Shown: positions 44,328-54,395, counted from the stretch's first letter. The stretch is 64,000 nt of DNA from Sphingomonadales bacterium UBA7471 (GCA_002479765.1 DLOZ01000004.1:46690-110689), one strand, 5' to 3'. Translations and numbers: made by a program. The notes: generated by a model not told the origin, from the sequence alone.

Positions 44328-46025
44328 TCAAGCAGAAACCTTTGCATTATATTCCCGGCGCAAAGCCACGCGGTCGATTTTCTGGGTACCCAGACGCGGC
44401 AATGGTTCCGCCACTTGCCAGAAATGGACGGGGATTTTGAATGGTGCTAGCCGCTGCGCAAGGAACGCTTTGAGCTCATCCCCGGTGAGCGTTACCCCAT
44501 CCTTCGTGTGATAGACGATGCCTGGAACTTCCCCATATTTGTCATCGGCAATGCCAAACACGGACAGCTCGACAATTGAGTCATGTTCATAGGCAGCGGC
44601 TTCTACTTCCGGGCAACTGATATTCTCGCCGCCGCGAATGATGATGTCTTTTTTGCGGTCTACAATGAACAGATAACCGTCTTCATCGAGATAACCGATG
44701 TCACCGGTCCGGAAGAATCCGTCAGCGGTAAACGCGTCGCGTGTCGATTGTTCGTTGTTCCAGTAACCGTTGAAATTCGCAATGGTGCGAATACCGACTT
44801 CGCCGCGTTCACCTTGCGGAAGAACATTTCCATCATCATCAAGCATCTGCACTTCGACCAAGGGCTTCGTGGCTGGTCCAGTGCTGGTGGGCTTTTCCAG
44901 ATAGTTATCGGTGAAGTTGCCGCAGCCCACGCCGTTCGTTTCGGTAAGGCCATAACCCAGCAGCGGATAACCCCAGCTCATTTCCTTACGGATTTTTTTG
45001 ACATGTTCCACCGGGCGTGGCGCGCCGCCAGCCGCGAAGGCCGTGCAGCTGGTAAGGTCATATTTGTGACGGTTGGGGTGCGTCGCGAGTTCAATACTCA
45101 TCAACGGAACGCCGACGAAATAGCTGATACGCTCTTTTTCGATGATGCGCATGGCTTCTTCTGCATCCCATTTCGGCATCAGCACCAACTTGCGTCCAAT
45201 GGCGAAGCTTTGCAGAACCAATGGAATTGAAGCGGTAACGTGAAACAGTGGCACGTTGACCAGCGCCGATGGTTGAGCCGGCATGGCCTGCCCAGTGGAC
45301 GAGAGCAGCTCGAAAAAAACGAGTGTCTGGCCGACGTAACTCATCGCACCTTGAACGACGGCCCGATGGTCGGAAACCGCGCCCTTGGACTGACCTGTCG
45401 AACCTGATGTGTACAAGATCGTCGCATTGTCTGTGGGTTCGATCGCGGGCAGCGGTGTTTCTGCGCCGCCCCCTTTTGATGTCAAGACAGACAGGCCTTC
45501 CATCGGCGCGCCATCATGACCAAATATCAATAGTTCACAACCGCCAATGTCGTGCCCTGCCAAACGCGCAGCGCGCTGTTCGTCCGCGAGGACATAGCGA
45601 CAGCCGACCATTCGGATACCTTCAGCCAATTCGCCACCTTGCCACCAGCCGTTGAGCAAAGTTGCGACGCCGCCGGCCATAACAATGGCCATGTAGGCAA
45701 TAATCCAATTGGCCGAATTGCGTGCGGCGATCCCGACCCTGTCGCCTTTTTGAAGCTTATGCCCCTCGACCAAGCCGCCGGCCAGCGCGCGCGCTGCGGC
45801 ATAAGTTTCGCGAAAGTTTAGCCGGATGTCGCCATCCACCAGAAATTCTTTGTCCGCGTGCGTAGCGCAAAAAAATGCCAGATAGTCGGCCATGGTGCCC
45901 GGTGCTTTCGCCAGCATGGGCAGTTGCACACCAAATTTTTCAACATAGGTCACCGTTAAAGGACCATCGTCGGTCATGAGACGATTTATGGTAGCGTCGA
46001 TCGCGAGGTCCAATTGGGACGGCAT
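44328..46025 (-). CDS. AMP-dependent acyl-CoA synthetase/ligase
   Basis: Adenylate-forming enzyme of 565 residues that activates a carboxylic acid to its CoA ester. Core motifs: ILYTSGSTGQSKG (P-loop), GYGLTETNGVG, FFRTGDIGYLDEDGY and the C-terminal catalytic Lys in LGTQKIDR. The length fits medium- or long-chain fatty acid ligases, but the substrate is not readable from the sequence. Monocistronic. Confidence 0.88.
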   Translation of the reverse strand: MPSQLDLAIDATINRLMTDDGPLTVTYVEKFGVQLPMLAKAPGTMADYLAFFCATHADKEFLVDGDIRLNFRETYAAARALAGGLVEGHKLQKGDRVGIAARNSANWIIAYMAIVMAGGVATLLNGWWQGGELAEGIRMVGCRYVLADEQRAARLAGHDIGGCELLIFGHDGAPMEGLSVLTSKGGGAETPLPAIEPTDNATILYTSGSTGQSKGAVSDHRAVVQGAMSYVGQTLVFFELLSSTGQAMPAQPSALVNVPLFHVTASIPLVLQSFAIGRKLVLMPKWDAEEAMRIIEKERISYFVGVPLMSIELATHPNRHKYDLTSCTAFAAGGAPRPVEHVKKIRKEMSWGYPLLGYGLTETNGVGCGNFTDNYLEKPTSTGPATKPLVEVQMLDDDGNVLPQGERGEVGIRTIANFNGYWNNEQSTRDAFTADGFFRTGDIGYLDEDGYLFIVDRKKDIIIRGGENISCPEVEAAAYEHDSIVELSVFGIADDKYGEVPGIVYHTKDGVTLTGDELKAFLAQRLAPFKIPVHFWQVAEPLPRLGTQKIDRVALRREYNAKVSA

Positions 46026-46100
46026 TTGATTCTCTCCTAAACTCTTTGTGCACCTTCTATTTGGCTCTATAGGAATGTCAAAAGATGCTAAGGAAATATT

Positions 46101-46946
46101 GTGTCATTCGAGATTATTTCAACCGCCGCTGGCTATATTCAATTCACCGACCTTGGCGTAGGTCCTGTTGCCCTCGATTTGGGCTTCTTTCAGGTGCGGT
46201 GGTATTCCTTGGCCTATCTTGTAGGTATTTTGCTTGGCTACGGCTTTTTGCTCAAACTGCTGGCGCGGCCGGGCGCGCCGATGTCGCGTGACCATGCAGA
46301 CGATATCATTTTATATGCGACGCTGGGCATCATATTGGGCGGACGAACGGGTTATATTTTGTTCTACCAGCCATCGATTTTGCAGAACCCGTTAGATGTC
46401 GTCAAACTGTGGGAAGGTGGAATGTCGTTCCATGGCGGCGCGCTTGGAATCATTTTTGCTCTCTGGCTGTTGGCGCGCAAGCATAAGATCTCGTTCCTGC
46501 GGGTTTGTGATTATATCGCATGCTGCGTTCCGTTTGGCCTCTTCTTCGGCCGGTTGGCAAATTTTGTGAATGATGAACTTTGGGGCCGCGTGACGGACGT
46601 GCCTTGGGCCATCGTGTTTCCAAATGGTGGCGATTTGCCGCGGCACCCAAGTCAGCTGTATGAAGCTGCGCTCGAAGGTCTATTGATGGCCGCGATTATG
46701 TGGCCATTATTCTGGAAAACAGACGTACGCTATAAACCCGGCTTTCTGTGTGGCATGGCGGCTGTCATCTATGGCCTTTCCCGCTTTACCATCGAATTCT
46801 TCCGGGAACCTGACCAGCAGTTACAGTGGTTGGTCGAAGCAAGCGGCCTGAGCATGGGGCAGTGGTTGACCACCCCGATGATTCTAATCGGCCTGTTCCT
46901 CTTATTCACGGCAGGGGCTCGCAGGCAGGGTAATAGTGCGGCCTGA
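46101..46946 (+). CDS. lgt: Prolipoprotein diacylglyceryl transferase
   Basis: First enzyme of lipoprotein maturation. The 281-residue polytopic protein has the Lgt signature GRLANFVNDELWGR and the segments GGMSFHGGALG and PRHPSQLYEA. The start is a GTG, with AAGGAAA four bases upstream. It overlaps the downstream midA-like gene by 11 bases. Confidence 0.95.
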   Translation: MSFEIISTAAGYIQFTDLGVGPVALDLGFFQVRWYSLAYLVGILLGYGFLLKLLARPGAPMSRDHADDIILYATLGIILGGRTGYILFYQPSILQNPLDVVKLWEGGMSFHGGALGIIFALWLLARKHKISFLRVCDYIACCVPFGLFFGRLANFVNDELWGRVTDVPWAIVFPNGGDLPRHPSQLYEAALEGLLMAAIMWPLFWKTDVRYKPGFLCGMAAVIYGLSRFTIEFFREPDQQLQWLVEASGLSMGQWLTTPMILIGLFLLFTAGARRQGNSAA

Positions 46947-47997
46947 CACGCAGACGACAAGCCAACGCCTCACACATCGCATTGAAGCGTCGGGCCCCAT
47001 CAGCGTTGCCGAATATATGCGTGTGGCAAACACCGCATATTATGGCCGCGCTGATCCTTTGGGCGCCGATGGCGACTTCATAACGGCACCTGAGATCAGC
47101 CAGATGTTCGGCGAAATGGTCGGGATTTGGCTGAGCGATATCTGGTTGCGGCGTGGCCGTCCTTCGTCATGTTATTATGTCGAACTTGGGCCGGGCAGGG
47201 GTACGCTGGCTGCCGATGCGCTTCGGACAATGAAGCGTTTCGGATTTGAACCACAGGTTCATTTTGTCGAGAATAGCCCGGTTTTGCAAGAAAGGCAGCT
47301 GGCGGCTGTCCCTGCTGCCGTTTTCCATGATGATGTGGAATCGCTCCCAACCGATGCGCCATTGTTCATCGTCGCTAACGAATTCTTTGATGCGCTGCCG
47401 ATAGTGCAGATGATTGCCACGAATGCTGGCTGGTGCGAGCGAGTTGTCGTCCCCGATCATAGTGGACGGTTTGCCGCAATGCCGGGGCCGCATTCCACGG
47501 ACGCCCTAGTTCCAAAACAATTTCGCATGGCGTCGGTTGGAAGTATCTACGAAACGTGCCCGGATGCCGCTGCGGTGATGGACATGCTTTCCACGCGACT
47601 GTCCGGCCAAGGCGGGGTTATGTTGACCATTGATTATGGTTATGTCGAACCAGCGCTGGGCAGTACGTTGCAGGCGGTGCAAAATCACACATATGCGGAC
47701 CCATTTTCGGATCCGGGCCATTGCGATTTGACCGCCCATGTCAATTTCCATGCGCTTTCGGTCTGCGCACAAAGATCTGGCCTCAACGTTGCGGGGCCAT
47801 GTAATCAGGGTGCTTGGTTGTCGGGATTGGGTATCGACCAGCGCGCCATGAGCTTGGCGCAGGCAAATCCTGATCGGGCAACGGAGATTTCCGCCGCGCG
47901 CAGCAGGCTTGTTGTCCGTGAATCCATGGGCGCGTTATTCAAAGTGATGGCGACATATGCAAAGGGCTGGCCCGAACCCGAAGGATTCGCGCGTTAG
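46936..47997 (+). CDS. MidA/NDUFAF7-family SAM-dependent methyltransferase
   Basis: Methyltransferase of 353 residues with GADGDFITAPEISQMFGE and the SAM-binding VELGPGRGTLAAD, typical of the MidA family. The mitochondrial homologue NDUFAF7 methylates an arginine of complex I subunit NDUFS2. It starts with GTG within the 3' end of lgt. The lgt-midA pair is common in alphaproteobacteria. Confidence 0.9.
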   Translation: MRPDTQTTSQRLTHRIEASGPISVAEYMRVANTAYYGRADPLGADGDFITAPEISQMFGEMVGIWLSDIWLRRGRPSSCYYVELGPGRGTLAADALRTMKRFGFEPQVHFVENSPVLQERQLAAVPAAVFHDDVESLPTDAPLFIVANEFFDALPIVQMIATNAGWCERVVVPDHSGRFAAMPGPHSTDALVPKQFRMASVGSIYETCPDAAAVMDMLSTRLSGQGGVMLTIDYGYVEPALGSTLQAVQNHTYADPFSDPGHCDLTAHVNFHALSVCAQRSGLNVAGPCNQGAWLSGLGIDQRAMSLAQANPDRATEISAARSRLVVRESMGALFKVMATYAKGWPEPEGFAR

Positions 47998-48012
47998 GTC
48001 AGACTGAAGCGC

Positions 48013-48609
48013 TCAGTTCGCCCATTCGGCAATCTGCAACGCCACCTCATTTGCCGCTTCATTCAATGCGGCCCCAACAGGCGTAGCTTCAACAGCAGCA
48101 ACAGGTCTGCGGGCTTCAAATCTTTGTTTCTCGGTTGGGTTGCCGCGCGTGATTTTTACTGCGTCAAAGACGACCACCGCTTCATTGGTCGCGGCGTCGA
48201 CGCCAAATTCCAATAGGCTGCCCGAGATAAATCGCGTTGCTTTGCCACCGGCATCGACTTCGCTGAGCACCAGATGACCGGTTTTGGCCGACACCGTTTC
48301 GGACAATAGTTGCTGCATCAAGCGGGCAGGCTTGTCGGCCCAAAACGCCTCCTTCAAATAGGCAATGCTGCTGGCATCGATCTGAACAGGCACGCGGTTC
48401 GTGTCGAGTTTGCGTGGCACTTCGGGCGTTTGTATGACTAAGGCGTCCGTTGCCGATGCCATTCGGGCTGCGCCAGCGGTCACGCTGTTATCGGCGGTCA
48501 GCACGAGCATGGACGGCGGCGCTTTCGTCCCGAAGCTTACACACGCACCGAGGCTGAGAATGACGGGTAAGGCCAATAAGCGTGCGCTGGATAATTTGCT
48601 GAACATCAT
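48013..48609 (-). CDS. ABC-type transport auxiliary lipoprotein
   Basis: Lipoprotein of 198 residues (lipobox LSLGAC) of the PqiC/LptE-like auxiliary family. It is the last gene of the Mla-type operon and overlaps the MlaD gene by four bases. It probably provides the outer-membrane end of the lipid transport bridge. Confidence 0.82.
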   Translation of the reverse strand: MMFSKLSSARLLALPVILSLGACVSFGTKAPPSMLVLTADNSVTAGAARMASATDALVIQTPEVPRKLDTNRVPVQIDASSIAYLKEAFWADKPARLMQQLLSETVSAKTGHLVLSEVDAGGKATRFISGSLLEFGVDAATNEAVVVFDAVKITRGNPTEKQRFEARRPVAAVEATPVGAALNEAANEVALQIAEWAN

Positions 48610-49586
48610 TTTTGCTTCCTGCTGCCAGGTTGATAATCGGGCAATGCCGGCGCGTTGACGACGCTACCGATACCCCCCTGATCAACCTTGTCGGTGACCG
48701 ATTTTAAAGAGACAGACAATTCGCGCAGGTCGCGCGCCAATTGCGTAACCTCTGGCAATGTCTGCGTATTTAGCGTTTCAATTGCCGGGTTGGCATTGTT
48801 CAACGTCGTTTCCAGCGCAGCCAGACTGCCATTGGCGGAGCGAAGCGTTTTACGCAGTTCAGCCAACATGGGGCGGCCATCGCTATCAAGCAGCTTGTTG
48901 GTGGTGCCCGCCATTTTGGTGATTTCATCTGCGGCAAGGCCTGCCTTTTGCAACGCGATGCGCGATTCCTGAATCGCTGCGCGCAAATCCGGGCCTTGTG
49001 TAGCCAGCGTGCCCGACAGATTTTCGACATTGTCCAATATCTGTTCAATGGACTGCTGGTTCTTGTCAGACAGAATGTTCGTCAAACGCTCGGTCAACGC
49101 TGAAAGCCGCTCCAACAATAACGGCGCGTTGTTCAACAATTCCCCCAAGGCCCCTGGCTTTGTGGGAATAACGGGAACGCCGGTCGGACATGCCGATTTC
49201 GGGTTGGCTTCTGGACATACCAAAGCAGGTGCACCCTTGACCGCGCCATCCAGTTGAATTTCAGAAACGCCGGTAAAGCCCACGCCGTTGATCGTCGCAG
49301 TGGTACCTTGAAGCACGGGTACGCTATCCTTTATAGCGATGCGAACGCGGACAAATTCTGGATCGGGTTCCCACAATTCAATGCTTTGGATTTCGCCAAC
49401 AGGCACACCGGAAAAGGAAACGCTTGAGCCCTTAGCAAGTCCATTAACCGACTGCTGAAAGAATATATCATATTCTTTCTTGTCGCCTTCGCCAGCGCGT
49501 GACAGCCAAAAGGTGAATGCAGCAAGCAAGGCCATAAGTAGAAGGGTGATAGCGCCCACCATCACATAGTTGGATTTGGTCTCCAT
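48606..49586 (-). CDS. MlaD-family substrate-binding (MCE) protein
   Basis: Protein of 326 residues: one N-terminal membrane helix, an MCE domain (residues about 38-115, including SVSFSGVPVGEIQSIEL) and a long helical C-terminal part. MCE proteins form hexameric tunnels carrying phospholipids across the periplasm. It lies 9 bases downstream of the ATPase gene. Confidence 0.9.
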   Translation of the reverse strand: METKSNYVMVGAITLLLMALLAAFTFWLSRAGEGDKKEYDIFFQQSVNGLAKGSSVSFSGVPVGEIQSIELWEPDPEFVRVRIAIKDSVPVLQGTTATINGVGFTGVSEIQLDGAVKGAPALVCPEANPKSACPTGVPVIPTKPGALGELLNNAPLLLERLSALTERLTNILSDKNQQSIEQILDNVENLSGTLATQGPDLRAAIQESRIALQKAGLAADEITKMAGTTNKLLDSDGRPMLAELRKTLRSANGSLAALETTLNNANPAIETLNTQTLPEVTQLARDLRELSVSLKSVTDKVDQGGIGSVVNAPALPDYQPGSRKQK

Positions 49587-49595
49587 CGTACTGTC

Positions 49596-50414
49596 CTATG
49601 ACCTTCCTGGCTGATGTAAATGCGGTTGTGGATTATTGTGTTTGTCATGGCCACGGCGTGCTGCCCGCCCGCGTGGGCCGCTGAAATATTCGTTAATCCA
49701 TGGGTGATCTATGGCCAGCAATTCCTCAATCGCACCGACCGCGATGACCTTCTTGTCTGCGATTACGGCGACCCGGTCACAAATCGCGTAGAGCGTGTCG
49801 AGATCGTGCGTAATCAGGAATACGGTTAGGCCAAGGGTTTCTTTCAAATCCCGCGTCAGATTGTCGAAATTTGCGGCGCTTATCGGATCGAGCCCAGCCG
49901 TTGGTTCGTCTAAAAACAGAAGTTCTGGGTCGATCGCCAAGGCCCGCGCGAGGCCCGCGCGTTTGCGCATTCCGCCGGAAAGCTCGGATGGAAATTTATG
50001 GGCTGCATCGGCAGGAAGCCCGCTGAGGTAGATTTTATAATGCGCGATTTCATCGAGCAACGCCTTGCTGAAATCGGGATAGAATTCGCGCAGCGGGACC
50101 TGCACATTTTCAGCCACCGTCAATGTGGAAAACAACGCGCCGCCCTGAAACAATACGCCCCACCGGCGCCGAACGTCACTGGCCTCGTCCTCTTCTTTGC
50201 CGATCATGCCTTCGTCGAAAACGCGGATTTTCCCGGCGACGGGTTCTTGAAGACCAATGATGGACCGCATCAACACCGACTTGCCCGTGCCTGACCCACC
50301 AACAACACCCAGAATCTCGCCGCGGCGTACCTCAAGATTCAAATCCTGGTGGATGATCTGCTCGCCGAAGCTATTGCACAGGCCTTGCACGGAAATGATG
50401 TTGGGCTGGTCCAT
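49596..50414 (-). CDS. MlaF-family ABC transporter ATP-binding protein
   Basis: ATPase of 272 residues with Walker A GGSGTGKS, signature LSGGMRKRAGLARAL, Walker B LLFLDEPTAGLDP and an H-loop His (LITHDLD). It powers the lipid transporter with the MlaE permease encoded 3 bases upstream. The histidine-rich C-terminus (HDKHNNPQPHLHQPG) is unusual. Confidence 0.93.
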   Translation of the reverse strand: MDQPNIISVQGLCNSFGEQIIHQDLNLEVRRGEILGVVGGSGTGKSVLMRSIIGLQEPVAGKIRVFDEGMIGKEEDEASDVRRRWGVLFQGGALFSTLTVAENVQVPLREFYPDFSKALLDEIAHYKIYLSGLPADAAHKFPSELSGGMRKRAGLARALAIDPELLFLDEPTAGLDPISAANFDNLTRDLKETLGLTVFLITHDLDTLYAICDRVAVIADKKVIAVGAIEELLAIDHPWINEYFSGPRGRAARRGHDKHNNPQPHLHQPGRS

Positions 50415-50417
50415 GGT

Positions 50418-51536
50418 TTAATTCCAGCCAATTTCGCTAAAGAATATGGCGAAAAATGCATCGAGAACGATGACGAGGAATATGGCCTGCACCACTGCAG
50501 CAGTGGTTTTCAGCCCGACCTGCTCCGCATTGCCGCGCACCTGCATCCCTTGGAAACAGCCGGCCATGGCGATGATTGCACCGAACACGGGCGCCTTAAT
50601 CATGCCAATCCAGAAATCGGTCATTGGCGTAACTTCGCGTAGCCGCTGCACAAAGGTCGCGGGTGGAATTTCGAGAACGATCCAGCACAAAAGTCCGCCG
50701 CCGATAATGGCCATTAACGATGCGTATACGCCCAATAAGGGCATCATCATGACGGCCGCAATGACCCTTGGAACAACCAAGGCTTCTGCTGGCACGACAC
50801 CTATGGTGCGCATCGCATCAATTTCTTCGGTGATTTTCATCGTGCCGATTTGCGCAGCGAAAGCAGAGCCCGACCGACCGGCGACCATGATCGCGGTCAT
50901 TAAAATTCCCAATTCGCGAAAGGTTAGCCGGCCAATCAGGTTGATGGTGAACACTTCGGCGCCAAATTGTCGTAACTGGACCGCGCCTTGTTGCGCGATG
51001 ACGATACCGATCAGAAAGCTCATCAGGCCAATGATACCCAACGCACGCACACCGACCATGTCAAAATGCTGGACCACGGCATGCCAGCGGAAGCGGCCGG
51101 GGTTCATCGCAAGTATGAAACATGCCTTCACAACCTGACCAACAAAGCCCAGAAATTGCAACAGCGTTGTAAAGCTGATGATGACACTATGGCCCACTTC
51201 GGCCAGGAACCGCTCAAATGATGGCGGATGTGGTCGCGGCGGTATATCGGTCTGATCCGCACCACTGACAGCCTGAAGCAGGCGACTGGCGTCTTTACCT
51301 GCACCCACGATTTCTGCACCCGACGTTTTTGCGGTGCGGTGAACAAGCCACGCGCCAACGGTATCCATATGTTCAACCGCGCTGAGATCGATTTTGCGCA
51401 CATCGGCCGACAAATCGCGCAAGCGGCCGTCGATATCGCCGATCAAAGCTATGGTGAAGCTGCCCGATAAGCGGAGTATCTGCCCGCCATCGGCCAGGTC
51501 TTCTTGCAAGAACTCTGCAGCGTTAGCCATAGCCAT
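50418..51536 (-). CDS. MlaE-family permease with N-terminal STAS domain
   Basis: Permease of 372 residues. An N-terminal STAS-like domain (about 15-105) is fused to an MlaE domain with five or six membrane helices; the signature is LTFRELGILMTAIMVAGRSGSAFAAQIGT (read in two pieces). In E. coli the STAS protein MlaB is separate; here the domain is fused to the permease. First gene of the four-gene operon. Confidence 0.92.
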   Translation of the reverse strand: MAMANAAEFLQEDLADGGQILRLSGSFTIALIGDIDGRLRDLSADVRKIDLSAVEHMDTVGAWLVHRTAKTSGAEIVGAGKDASRLLQAVSGADQTDIPPRPHPPSFERFLAEVGHSVIISFTTLLQFLGFVGQVVKACFILAMNPGRFRWHAVVQHFDMVGVRALGIIGLMSFLIGIVIAQQGAVQLRQFGAEVFTINLIGRLTFRELGILMTAIMVAGRSGSAFAAQIGTMKITEEIDAMRTIGVVPAEALVVPRVIAAVMMMPLLGVYASLMAIIGGGLLCWIVLEIPPATFVQRLREVTPMTDFWIGMIKAPVFGAIIAMAGCFQGMQVRGNAEQVGLKTTAAVVQAIFLVIVLDAFFAIFFSEIGWN

Positions 51537-51608
51537 ATAACTGGCGTATAAAGGGATCTATCACAAGCCTCTAGACTTCTTCCATTATATTATGCCTGTA
51601 ACAGACCG

Positions 51609-52307
51609 ATGACTGATGCCAAACCAACGCTGCTTGCCATATATGATATGGACAAGACCGTGACGCGACGTGCCACCTATAATGGGTTCCTCCTGCATAT
51701 GGCGTTTAACAAGTCACCGTGGCGATTGTTTCTTGCGCCGTTATTGTCGATTGGGCTGGTATTATATGCGCTGAAGCTGTGGAACCGGGCGCGTTTAAAG
51801 CAGTTTTCGCAGACCTTGCTTATCGGCCACCGCGTTCCAAGGACGCGATTTGCCAAATATCTGGAAAGCCATGCCGACATTGTGGTGGGCAAAAATGTCT
51901 ATCCGCAGTTGCTTGCGCGCGTGGCTGAGGAAAAGGCAGCGGGCTATCGCCATGTCATGGCAACGGCGTCATACCGGCTATATGTCGACGCGATCGCAAA
52001 GCGGCTTGGCTTTGATGATGTCATCGCGACGGACCTTGCCACGGACAGCACTGGCCATGTTTTGGCCCGCATTGATGGGCATAATTGTTACGATGCGGCG
52101 AAACTTGAACGGGTTAAAGGCTGGATGGAAGCCCATGGTCTGTTGCGCGAAAGCTGCCATATCCGTGCCTATTCGGACCATGTGTCCGATGCCCCGTTGC
52201 TCAGCTATGCCGATGAACCTTTCGCCACCAATCCGCACGGGCGGCTTGCCCGCCTTGCGGTGACCAAGGGCTGGCCCATATTGGATTGGCGTGATCCTCC
52301 AGCCTGA
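51609..52307 (+). CDS. HAD-IB family hydrolase (SerB-like)
   Basis: Phosphatase of 232 residues with the nucleophile motif IYDMDKTVT (Asp13, Asp15), the later Thr/Ser in MATASYRLY and an acidic motif AYSDHVSDAPLL. Family members dephosphorylate phosphoserine or glycerophosphates. It is divergent from the Mla-type operon. A membrane-like segment (LFLAPLLSIGLVLYA) sits in the cap region. Confidence 0.85.
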   Translation: MTDAKPTLLAIYDMDKTVTRRATYNGFLLHMAFNKSPWRLFLAPLLSIGLVLYALKLWNRARLKQFSQTLLIGHRVPRTRFAKYLESHADIVVGKNVYPQLLARVAEEKAAGYRHVMATASYRLYVDAIAKRLGFDDVIATDLATDSTGHVLARIDGHNCYDAAKLERVKGWMEAHGLLRESCHIRAYSDHVSDAPLLSYADEPFATNPHGRLARLAVTKGWPILDWRDPPA

Positions 52308-52342
52308 GCGAAGGCCTGTTGGAAGTGGGATAGCAGCCTGGC

Positions 52343-53632
52343 TTAATCTTCCTTGATTAAGCTCGTATCGCGTGTTTCAGGAAGCATCAGATAGGCAATC
52401 ACCGTCGCACCTACGCAGATCGCGACATACCAGAAAAACCCCGTTTCGTTGCCCGAACTTTTGAACCACAATGCGACATATTCCAGCGTCCCGGCAAATA
52501 TGGTGTTCCCGATCGCGTAAGGAAACGCAACGCCCAGTGCGCGGATATGGGCAGGAAACATCTCCGCTTTTACCATTGCATTGTTGGCGGTATATCCGCC
52601 GTGCAGTGTAATCGGGATCAAAATAAGCGCCAACGCGACGATGGGCGAGGTGGCTTGGCCAACCAATGTATAGATGGGCACGGCAACCAGCGCGACCCCA
52701 GCGCCTGCGATCAGCAGCAGCGGTTTTCGCCCAAAGCGGTCGGCGAGCATCCCGGCAATGGGCTGCAGACAGAAGGACCAAATCAACACGCCGGCGATAA
52801 TCAACGTCGCAGTTTGCTTTTCGAAACCTGCAGTGTTGATGAGATATTTTAGCATATAGGTGGTGAAAGCATAAGAGGCGAGGCCGCCGCCACCCGACAT
52901 CACCGCAACCAATATGCAGGAGCGCTTGTGATCACGCCAAAGCAATTTCAGCGATGAATGTTCGCGTTTCTGGTCAATATTTGTGAATGATTTTGTTTCA
53001 GACATCGTCCGGCGCAAAAGATACACGCACAATGCCAGAATGGACCCAATCACGAACGGAATGCGCCAGCCCCAATCGGCCATTTGCGCCTCGCTCAATA
53101 TCGCCTGTAAGACCAAGGCGACCAAAATGGCCAGCAACTGCCCGCCGCTCAGCGTTGCATATTGGAAACTCGACCAAAAGCCGCGCCGGGCCGCTGGGGC
53201 CATTTCCGACAAATAGGTGGCACTTGACCCATATTCCCCGCCGACGGACAGCCCTTGGACCATCCGTGCGATGACCAAGATCGTCGGCGCAACAACCCCA
53301 GCCTGCGCATAGGTCGGCGCAAAGGCGATGGCAAGCGAACCGCCCGCCATTAACAAAACGGCCAAGGTAAGCCCGGCCTTTCGGCCATGTTTGTCGCCGT
53401 AAATACCCATCACCCAGGCACCGATGGGACGCATCAGAAAACCAGCCGCAAAGATTGCAGCTGTGTTCAGCAACTGGGCTGTCAAATCGCCTTCAGGAAA
53501 AAATAACGGCGCGAAATAAATGCTGAATGTCGCATAGGCGAACCAGTCATACCATTCGACCAAATTCCCTGCGGAACCGCCGATTATCGATTTAAACCGT
53601 TGCCGCGTTATGCCCTGTTCAGTCACGATCAT
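52343..53632 (-). CDS. MFS transporter, metabolite:H+ symporter family
   Basis: Twelve-helix permease of 429 residues resembling alpha-ketoglutarate, citrate and proline/betaine symporters (MHS family): GNLVEWYDWFAY, PIGAWVMGIYGDKHGRK and SVGGEYGSSATYLSEMAP. The ATG at 53632 lies inside the 3' end of pgeF, with GGAG just upstream, so the two are coupled. Substrate is probably a small carboxylic or amino acid. Confidence 0.9.
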   Translation of the reverse strand: MIVTEQGITRQRFKSIIGGSAGNLVEWYDWFAYATFSIYFAPLFFPEGDLTAQLLNTAAIFAAGFLMRPIGAWVMGIYGDKHGRKAGLTLAVLLMAGGSLAIAFAPTYAQAGVVAPTILVIARMVQGLSVGGEYGSSATYLSEMAPAARRGFWSSFQYATLSGGQLLAILVALVLQAILSEAQMADWGWRIPFVIGSILALCVYLLRRTMSETKSFTNIDQKREHSSLKLLWRDHKRSCILVAVMSGGGGLASYAFTTYMLKYLINTAGFEKQTATLIIAGVLIWSFCLQPIAGMLADRFGRKPLLLIAGAGVALVAVPIYTLVGQATSPIVALALILIPITLHGGYTANNAMVKAEMFPAHIRALGVAFPYAIGNTIFAGTLEYVALWFKSSGNETGFFWYVAICVGATVIAYLMLPETRDTSLIKED

Positions 53633-54395
53633 TGCTCCGCAGTCCAATCAACGACATTTGTCCGCCATAGCCCGGCTCACTGCGGTGGCAGCTGCGCCGA
53701 TAACTAAAAAAGCGGTCTGGCTGGCTGTAGGTATCCTGCCCCATGCATTCGACCGTTGTGATGCCGGCGGCGGCCAGGCGCGCCGCAACATAGCCTTCGA
53801 TATCGAATTGGTAATGATCCGCTCTGCCATCGCGGAAGAACCGCGCATTTTCGGGGTTGGCGTCGGCAAAACGTTCAAAGAAACCTGAATCCACCTCATA
53901 GCTTTTTTGTGCGATGCATGGGCCGATCGCGCAGGCTATCCGTTCGCGCTGTGCACCCAGTGCCTCCATTGCCAATATCGTGTTTTCATTGACGCCTGTG
54001 AATGCGCCCTTCCATCCCGAATGTGCTGCACCAACGACACCGGCCTGCCTGTCTGCAAATAACACCGGCACGCAATCCGCGGTTTGGACCGCAAGCAGGA
54101 TATTCGGCCTATCCGTCACCAGCGCATCGGCCTTGGGCGGGTCGTCTTGGTCAATGGGGCCAGTAACGGTGACCACGTCGGGCGAATGGATTTGGTACAC
54201 CCGCGCAAGTGCCGCGCCGGGCATCACGACAGATACCGCACGCCGCCGGTTTTCGATGACATTGTCGCGCACATCGTCCGAACCAAGGCTGCAGTTCAGC
54301 CCTGCATAAATGCCGGTGGAAACACCGCCAACGCGGCCAAGGAACCCGTGCGCAATATCACCGAGTAATTTTGACTTGATAACGTCGACGGTCAC
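53619..54395 (-). CDS. pgeF: Peptidoglycan editing factor PgeF (laccase domain)
   Basis: Purine-nucleoside-phosphorylase-like or peptidoglycan-amidase-like enzyme of 258 residues. Signature motifs are GFLGRVGGVSTGIYAGLN, AAHSGWKGAF (metal His) and AIGPCIAQKSYEV (metal Cys). In E. coli the protein removes misincorporated serine from peptidoglycan. In many alphaproteobacteria it follows lgt-midA; here it lies 5.6 kb away in the opposite direction. Divergent from the SDR gene. Confidence 0.92.
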   Translation of the reverse strand: MTVDVIKSKLLGDIAHGFLGRVGGVSTGIYAGLNCSLGSDDVRDNVIENRRRAVSVVMPGAALARVYQIHSPDVVTVTGPIDQDDPPKADALVTDRPNILLAVQTADCVPVLFADRQAGVVGAAHSGWKGAFTGVNENTILAMEALGAQRERIACAIGPCIAQKSYEVDSGFFERFADANPENARFFRDGRADHYQFDIEGYVAARLAAAGITTVECMGQDTYSQPDRFFSYRRSCHRSEPGYGGQMSLIGLRSNDRD

